Below, in pieces: positions 57,835-64,000 of a DNA stretch of 64,000 nucleotides. Each line of letters opens with the position of its first letter. The stretch's first letter is position 1. The notes beneath the pieces are model-generated. The model made no database searches. It was given only the letters and a program-made list of their open reading frames with translations, and had not been told where the DNA came from. The stretch is from Meandrina meandrites. Its lineage: Eukaryota; Cnidaria; Anthozoa; Scleractinia; Meandrinidae. The translations under genes and the position numbers were made by a program. The stretch spans positions 24,644,359 through 24,708,358 of the forward strand of contig OY855910.1 of the NCBI GenBank assembly GCA_963693305.1. The letters are read 5' to 3'.

Positions 57835-59980
57835 ATATATACATTTAGGCAGGCCTAAAAGCGGAGCTCCCATTTATCATTTTTTTGCTCGAGTAAATTA
57901 CAGTGTTACCAAATAAGAAACCACACTATATTGAAATTGACGAGTGCACTTTATTGGGTTCCTCACGTATGCACGCAGACGCAAAACAAATCTTAGTAAA
58001 ACTTTTTACAACGTTTACTGTACACTAATTCGTGATACACCTCTAGGACCTCTATGAGTTATTCAATGTAAAAAGAACCTTGACCTTGTTTTTATTACTA
58101 CAAAACCATCAGAGCAAGAAAATCAACTCAAGGCAAAAACAGAAAACAAAGTGAACTCGCTGCTTAACACAGTAAACAAAATGAACTCACGCCATGCACG
58201 GCAAACTGAGAAAATCACGGCGGCAAAACAAACTCTGCAAATTGATGGTGCCGGTTATGTAAGTCATTTTAAAGCAGTTTTTGTGTAAGAATTGTGGCAG
58301 TTTGTGATTTGGAAAGTGGTGCACGCTAACTTAGAATAAGCTTACAATGTTGTTTTGACTGTTTTGAACTGTCTTCTTTCCGTTGCGGTTTGGTTGCATG
58401 ATTTACTAATTCTGTTTTATCGTACGCGTTGCTATTAAAATGCCTAAGAGAATTTTATGTAGAGAACTGAATGAATTATCTTCATTTCTGGTAAGTAAAT
58501 ATGCGGTAGGTTAAGTCTGAACCCACTCAGCCTAGCACAGGTAACTCGCAACGAAACCGGCAAATTCAACACACTCACTAATAAGCATAGATAAGAGAAA
58601 CAAAACAAATGCAAGCGAGCCAAAATCGTGATTTTGATCCGTGAAGCTAAATAATTTGTTTGCAAAATCTAATAATGAACACCACAGTTAACTCCACTAA
58701 CTAAAACTGAAAATAATTAGTCTAAACAAAATATTTTCTAAACAAAATTAATGTGTAAAATGTACAAACATGAACAGGCTTGATAAATATTTACGTGAAG
58801 ATCTGAAAACCGATACAACTTCAAATTCATTCATTAATGAAGTATAATTCTCTCAATATAAAATTAGGCTTATGCTTAGTGCATACATTTACGTTTGTTA
58901 CCTCATTATTGAAGAAGGCTTATAAATTCTGCAGAGCAAAGCTTTCAAACCAGTCCAATAATAATATCGGACACGAACACGGCAGCCTCGTTGCAAGCTT
59001 AGTCCAACACCAGCAACATATTCATTATATGAATTATCACCGAACAACAATTTCTTTCTTTCCATCGCTGTAGCCTTTAACAGTCTTTTATCCTTCACTT
59101 CAGTGAACTTGATCGGCTCTGAATTCACTTTTGTTTGAGCTCAATTCAGTGATACTCAGCCTTGCTCAGCTGCAGGTCGAACCCTGGACATCGCGCTCTT
59201 TTTGACTTGTTATCCAGTATATCATGTTCAAATCGGCAATTATTTCGGATCTTCCCGTTAAGAGGTTGTCCTAAATCATTTGGCATAAGTTTCCATGATG
59301 TACATGAGTAAATAAAGGGAGAAATACTCACGAAAATTGATGTTCGCCAGCAGCTTTCTTCGCGTCTTTCATTCAGCTTTAAAGGTGAACAGCGTACCAA
59401 AGATTTACCGCCTTTTCGAACAATCGCTTCGTTTAAGTTGAAATGAAATGTCCCGATCATTTATTTAACATGAGAAATAAAACTAAACTAAATATTTCTA
59501 AAATAGATTTAGCCAAGCCTAAAAGCAGAGCTTGTGGGTTATTTACCTTGCCCTTTATTTAAATCTGAATTTACGCGATGATAAAATTATCAGGCTAAGT
59601 GAGGCTAAGTAAAAACTGAGTACTTGAGCCCGCGATCAATTGGAAAACCATAACCTGGTCAGCGGTCAACTTCCAAAAAAGACGTCACCTCGATTAGCTC
59701 TACGCCTGAGCCTGCGATGTGGTCATGTGATACTGGTCAGCGGATACCTTGTTTTGACAGCTGTCAATTGACCATGACATGGAAGTTCAATATCAAAGAT
59801 TTAGCAGTAACCAAGCGATAATTGTCCTGTGACTCCCCTCCCCCTCCCCCAGAGTCTGTACGGACGGACGGACGGACGGACGTACGGTCACGTGATTACC
59901 AAATTTTCTCGGCTTGGTGGTTTACCAAATTTTCTTACCCATGGTGCTCCGCTGGCGCGCTTCGCGCGCTGGAGCTCCGC
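57835..59980 (-). mobile_element. 2.15-kb TA-flanked element with CCGT array, copy 2
   Basis: Inverse of the 5241-7426 element. TA at 57833-57834 and 59981-59982. The empty site GGTAGGTATTAGTTATTG is seen (inverse) at about 22855. It ends in GCGCGC palindrome and GGAGCTCCGC. GGAC array at about 59858-59882. Confidence 0.75.
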
Positions 59981-60138
59981 TATTAGTTATTGCTAGTATT
60001 TATTTTAAGGATACAGGCTAAACTATTGATAAACACGTTGCAAGATGTATTTCAAGATGTATATGAACAATTTTACAGACCTCTGTATACCGGTATTTAC
60101 TTATTGTGTCATGACATAGTCTTCCCTTTTACTTGCAG

Positions 60139-60171
60139 TTGCTTTTCTGGTTGGCTATGTGGCATCAAATC
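60139..60171 (+). CDS. CUB-4 exon 2 (second half of signal peptide)
   Basis: 33 nt, acceptor TTACTTGCAG, donor GTAAGT. Codes AFLVGYVASN, as in CUB-1 and CUB-L. Confidence 0.78.
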
Positions 60172-60604
60172 GTAAGTGCTGTTCTTATAATGTAATTTCT
60201 TGTGTGTACATGTACATTGTAATGAAATTACAAATTGGGCTAGTCCAGCATCCAAGATCATTAAATCTATTGATGCAAATTTCAAGTCATGACCACGCAC
60301 TGTGCACTATACTCATTATGTACACACTTGATGCGTGCCATGGTTTAAAATTGCAAAACAAAGTACATGCTTAGTACAAATGTGCATATTTAACAAAGAT
60401 GCATGTTCCAGCATAAACAACAGTTAAGGACAAAGTTGGACAGCATCGAATGCAACTGGTGCTAAGCGGAATATCTCCACTTTGTATGTAACATTCAGGA
60501 TAATTTGTTGTTTTTTCAGCCAGGTTGGGTTTATTAATTACCATTATTTCCCTAATCCAAACCTTCAGCTGATTACTCTTGCAGTTAAATACTGGAACAG
60601 GGCA

Positions 60605-60801
60605 TTAGCCAGCATAGCTTGGCGTTCTAGTCAGTCAGGGAGAGCGAGAAAACGAGTGCGCGAGCAAAGCGACGGCGGGGGGGCAGAAGGGGAGAAAGAA
60701 AGAACGCCGTTATTTCTTTCTTTCTCCCCTGCCGTCGCTTTGCTCGCGCGCTCGTTTTCTCGTTCTCCCTAACTGACTAGAACGCCAAGCTACGCTGGCT
60801 A
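60605..60801. mobile_element. 197-bp hairpin MITE with 8-bp duplication
   Basis: Ends TTAGCCAGCATAGCTTGGCG and inverse. ACAGGGCA/ACAGGGCG outside (60597-60604 and 60802-60809, one mismatch). The arms pair over almost their whole length (GCGAGAAAACGAG, GCGAGCAAAGCGACGGC, GGGGAGAAAGAAAGA). hAT-type by duplication length. Confidence 0.7.
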
Positions 60802-61573
60802 ACAGGGCGTCTGATACAGATAGGGTGCGGAAAAAAGTAACAAATTATGCGGAAATTTTCAGGAACATTATGCGGAAGAAAGTGTTGATTATGCGGAAAA
60901 CACATTGGATCATGCGGAAAATTTTCGGATTGCTTTGCTCGCCAAAAAATCACATCTTTTCATGCAGCCGAAATCGAGCTGCCCCCGAAGCCGAGAGTCT
61001 GCTTGCAGGCTAATTTGAAACAAAAAAAGTTATATTGGTATTTGGGCTTTTCCAGTTATTTTCATTTGTATTTGGTATGTTATGAAATTATCTTATCAAT
61101 TATGTGATGTTCAATGAAAATAACACAACCGTTATTTTGTTGGCTGAAGTTGATTTTCTTCTTGTGCATAAACAATACAATTCAAGGTGCTACGTGATCT
61201 ACTACAACATTTCACGTTGAACAAATAACAATCCATTATCTACATAGAAAACTCCAGGATACTGGCTCAATCAATCCTTTGCTGCTATTAGACTTTCAAC
61301 AAAGTCCTTCGTTTTCATTATGGCACGTCGCTCGCAGGCCACTTTGCGGCCTCAAGCTCGCTTCACTTAATTCGTCGCTCATCTAGCCCGTGAGGCCAAC
61401 TTGTGGCAAGTGTACAGCGAAGTGGGGATCCTTCTTCTTGGTCTCTTTGATGACAAATTTATCCATATACTATAGGTAACCACAGAAGAATTTTCAATAG
61501 ACCGAACGAGTGAAAGAAGCGAAAGAAGAAAACTAGTGTCCAGGCCCATCACAAAACACGCGTGGAACGCCTG

Positions 61574-61590
61574 GCCCCAGTTGTTCAAAG

Positions 61591-61626
<36 letters not shown>

Positions 61627-61718
61627 GGTGGATAGTATAGTTTGTTTTGCCAACACTTATCCGCTGGATAGCGATTTATCCGGTGGATAGCGTTATCCAC
61701 CCTTTGAACAACTGGGGC
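61574..61718. mobile_element. 145-bp hairpin MITE sharing ends with the CTG-duplication family
   Basis: Starts GCCCCAGTTGTTCAAAGGG, mirrored at the right. Outside are CTG (left) and CAG (right), so the palindrome may extend three bases each way. The terminal GCCCC(A/G)GTTGTTC is shared with the 27197 and 28890 elements. Inside: GGATAAATC and TATCCGGTGGATA repeats. Confidence 0.65.
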
Positions 61719-62040
61719 CAGGAGGTTAAAAATTGCTCACGATCGAAGTGCCGTGTTTTCGTCGCTATTTTAGGAGAAAAACTGTGTCAAAATAATCAAC
61801 TTCTTCGAAATTTATGTTTGTGAGGATGGTAAGCAGCTGCTTAATTAATAATACGAAACAAATTTCTCTGTTTTGTGCAGAAAATGTTCTCAAGATGCGG
61901 AAGTCAGCGAATTATGCGGGTCCGCACCACCACATCCTGTCAGATGCCCTGCTGGAAACTTGTCTAACTGCAGAACACACCTTTCATGCTTTTTGTTCTC
62001 ACACCCTCCTTGGAGTGGAGTCAGGCGTAATAAAAAGTTT

Positions 62041-62095
62041 TGGATACCCTCTTTTCAAATCCTGACTAAAAGCCAGGTGCTAACCATCAGGCCAA
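62041..62095 (-). repeat. tRNA-like (SINE-type) segment, CUB-4 copy
   Basis: Inverse paralogue of 22103-22156 with the A-box-like and anticodon-arm-like parts kept. Confidence 0.35.
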
Positions 62096-62218
62096 CAGTT
62101 ATGGTTTAAGGACATGTATTCCCTTTAGTCCTTCATTCTTATATATGTAATTAAGATACATAACTATGTTCTTCCATAAAAAAGCGAGCAATTATGTCTT
62201 AGCCTTTTTTCATTGTAG

Positions 62219-62587
62219 CATGTGGAGATGCCCTTAATGGAACTAGTGGATTCCTAACCAGCGAAAATTTTCCTGGTGATTTTGTTCAATACAAAGATTG
62301 TGCCTGGACTATCACAGTTCCTGTTGGTCGTATCATCAAACTCACCTTCCACAGCTTCACACTGGAACCATATCAGGCAACGGACTGTAGAAATACTCTT
62401 GGTGGTGCCAAGGTGTTCATCACAAACGTTGCTTCAGATGATAACGCTCAAAAATTCAAACTTTGTGGTCAAAACATTCCTGCTCCAGTGTACTCTGTTG
62501 GGAATTTCATCCAAGTGAGACTGCTTTCTGGGAACAATGTATTCTCGGGATTCAATGCATCTTATGAGGCGATCTTTGAAAATGACA
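62219..62587 (+). CDS. CUB-4 exon 3 (first CUB domain), intact
   Basis: 369 nt, acceptor TTCATTGTAG, donor GTAAGT. P-CGDALNGTSGFLTSENF, then YKDCAWTI, PVGRIIKLTFHSF, DCRNTLGG, FKLCGQN, VRLLSGNNVFSGFNASYEA. Four Cys, NGT and NAS glycosylation sites. Closest to CUB-1 exon 3. The second CUB exon should follow to the right. A BEL/Pao element enters the intron first. Confidence 0.9.
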
Positions 62588-63150
62588 GTAAGTAAACACA
62601 CATGCACTGAAGTTAGAATTTGGTTAAAACAATAATGCGTCTAGGAAAAGCACAAGAGTAATCAGTAAACTAGCAAATTTAGAGAGAGATTCTATTTTGC
62701 CCTACAATTACTTTCACTTTGGAAAGTTAAAATAACCACATTAACCTCTGATCTGATTGACATCACTTGGCAGTGGAATAAATTCAAACAAATAACCAAG
62801 GGGGGCATAATACCTTAACGTAATTATTAGAAACTGCTAAACCATGAAAACACATGGAGCATGCTCAGGCCATTTCCCGTCTTAAAATAATGTTTGTGTG
62901 GGAAGCTGTTTGAGAAGTCACCTTGGCAGAAGAGTTTGGTACACGGTGAGTGGGATACATAATTGAATCGTAATTCCCAAAGAGAACCTGGAACCAAATA
63001 GGAATAAATGGCATGCAATGCATACAGAAGCGATGACATTACACAAGGGGTCTTTAATAATTTCAGGACATTAATTTTATCAAAAATTTAAGGTAAATAA
63101 AAGTAGCTGTTCAACAAAAGTTGCGTTATCTTGGCGTGACATCCAATATA
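62588..63150 (+). other. CUB-4 intron 3, first part
   Basis: Matches CUB-2 intron 37600-38160 (inverse) to about 63010. After that no similarity until the BEL/Pao sequence. Confidence 0.5.
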
Positions 63151-63154
63151 CGAT

Positions 63155-63666
63155 ATGTGTCAGTACCGTAGTACCTGTCTTTATTTTCTCTCAAGCAAAC
63201 GTCGAAAACTCACAACTCACAATGGGCTCAAGCTCAAAAGGCACATATCGACCGCACGGCATCGGACGATGAACAAAGTCACAACAACTTGAATAAAACT
63301 CTTCGCTTCCATCAAAAGCATACGTGAGAATGTATACGTGTGAGTGAGGTTTTCTGAAAATTACAAAAAAGGTATTAAGTTCCAAATGTTTCTTTGAATA
63401 GCAAAGGCGAAATGTTAACTTACCGAACTGTTTGCTTCGAGCTAAACGAACGGCACACACTAACAACTTCTTGAAAACACTCGCCTACTTGAACACATGG
63501 CGACTTAAGTCACGTGAGCGACAAAAAATCTCCTAAGGGGAGTCGGGAGTGACACCGGCCCCTAAATGAATTTTTTACCGAAATTCATTTACAACACTTA
63601 AACAGCAACCGACTCCTAACAATATAGTTCTTAAGAAGAATCAGTCATCATGGGATACCTCCCACA
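63155..63666 (-). mobile_element. Probable 3' LTR and non-coding end of a BEL/Pao element
   Basis: Lies directly after the Pol stop (63671). LTR start candidates on the minus strand are TGTGGGAGG (63666) or TGTTAGGAGTC (63621), and the end candidate is ACTGACA near 63155. An AATAAA signal lies near 63184-63179 on the minus strand. No classical purine tract is clear, and the second LTR is outside the window. Confidence 0.4.
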
Positions 63667-63670
63667 GTTC

Positions 63671-64000
63671 TTATACATCCATTTCTAGAGGACATACGCT
63701 TGTAATAGGCCGCGTAAGTACGACACTACTGGCTTTCAGCTCTCCGCGGCGTTGTCTCTTGACATGAGTTGCTACTGTGGAAGCAGTCCTGACTCGCACA
63801 GTAAGCACAAATCCATCACTGCTAACGACGGCTTCCACAACACGTGCAATTGGCCACAAACCACGTGGGTAGTTCTTGTCTGCTAGTAGAACTAAATCTC
63901 CGGCCTTAATATTCTCCTTAGGTGTTCTCCACTTCCGTCTCTCCATAAGGGTTGGTAAGTACTCGTTGGACCATCTCCGCCAAAACACACCCGTTAAGTA
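63671..64000 (-). CDS. BEL/Pao retrotransposon Pol C-terminus (DUF5641-like), partial
   Basis: Open from the right edge to the stop at 63671. YLTGVFWRRWSNEYLPTL, then ERRKWRTPKENIKAGDLVLL, NYPRGLWPIARVVEAVV and LTVRVRTAS. This is the chromatin-binding-like tail after the integrase core of BEL/Pao elements (WxxEYL...L..R.KW......GDLVL..D....R..WPLGRV). The integrase, RNase H and RT lie to the right, outside. No lesion in the visible 110 codons. Confidence 0.85.
   Translation of the reverse strand, partial: YLTGVFWRRWSNEYLPTLMERRKWRTPKENIKAGDLVLLADKNYPRGLWPIARVVEAVVSSDGFVLTVRVRTASTVATHVKRQRRGELKASSVVLTRPITSVCPLEMDV

Larger units (their letters stand above)
54248..60138 (+). other. Intron 1 of CUB-4
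   Basis: 5.9 kb. Inverse-colinear with 766-2817, enlarged by a foldback element (54592-55410), an unassigned block (55411-55850), a block of locally repeated sequence (about 56170-56600, the ACCAAAATTATTTACACCTT unit twice), a hairpin insertion (57220-57508) and a 2.1-kb element (57835-59980). A mutated hammerhead-like motif sits at about 55870-55905 on the minus strand. Confidence 0.55.
60172..62218 (+). other. Intron 2 of CUB-4
   Basis: Colinear (inverse) with CUB-1 intron 2 at both ends, with about 1.3 kb extra in the middle: MITEs at 60605 and 61574, and a stretch of ATTATGCGGAAAA-like repeats (60838-60925) found again near 61890. No exon seen. Confidence 0.55.

Noticed and set aside
60482..60772. 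96-codon frame in CUB-4 intron 2
   Set aside because: It covers one arm and loop of the hairpin MITE at 60605-60801.

Overview
The window looks like nuclear DNA of an anthozoan cnidarian, probably a stony coral. It is AT-rich and intron-bearing, its short CUB exons have clean GT/AG borders in phase 1, and it is crowded with TIR transposons, MITEs, Penelope, CR1-like and BEL/Pao relics and a recombinase family that I associate with cnidarian genomes. No tRNA, rRNA, CRISPR array or bacterial-style operon is visible. The species assignment is an inference.

The only cellular gene family I can support is a cluster of small secreted CUB-domain genes in at least five copies, called here CUB-L, CUB-1, CUB-2 (minus strand) and CUB-3, CUB-4 (plus strand). 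They share one architecture. A tiny exon 1 gives the start and first half of a signal peptide. A 33-nt exon 2 gives the rest of it. Exon 3 is one CUB domain, exon 4 a second CUB, and in CUB-2 exon 5 is a third CUB. All junctions are phase 1, so CUB exons can be added or lost without a frame change. Exon positions: CUB-L 2848-2818, 765-733, then off the left edge; CUB-1 27057-27027, 22699-22667, 21981-21613, 20204-19824; CUB-2 38544-38177, 37565-36803 (broken), 36217-35317 (interrupted), with exons 1-2 missing; CUB-3 44610-44652, 50068-50100, 50320-50688, 52160-52539 (frameshifted); CUB-4 54217-54247, 60139-60171, 62219-62587, then off the right edge. CUB-1 and CUB-4 look intact in the parts seen. 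CUB-2 is a pseudogene. CUB-3 has an intact signal peptide and first CUB. CUB-2 and CUB-3 point away from each other, so the cluster has an inverted layout.

Most other DNA is mobile-element sequence, and many borders can be fixed by comparing one gene copy with another. From 3185 to 16103 the 5' flank of CUB-L is split by a nested transposon island: an element with TTA duplications, inside it a 12.1-kb element with a 9-bp duplication, and inside that a 4.5-kb TIR transposon (7565-12041) plus a 2.2-kb TA-flanked element. The 4.5-kb transposon carries a decayed gene with two CxxC/HxxC modules, an acidic tract, an acidic-motif core resembling PIN/FEN nucleases and a C-terminal CXC motif. It is the best candidate here for a poorly described system. 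The flank of CUB-1 (27-35 kb) carries two inverted copies of a 1.43-kb element with CTG duplications, a TTAA MITE, a twin-primed Penelope fragment with a GIY-YIG endonuclease, and a 1.3-kb insertion with a tyrosine-recombinase (Crypton/KIAA1958-like) relic. Introns of CUB-3 and CUB-4 hold further TTAA, TTA, TA and 8-bp-duplication elements. A BEL/Pao Pol C-terminus enters at the right edge.

Positions were counted by hand and should be good to about 1-3 bases at exon and element borders where a junction motif is quoted. Elsewhere limits are approximate.
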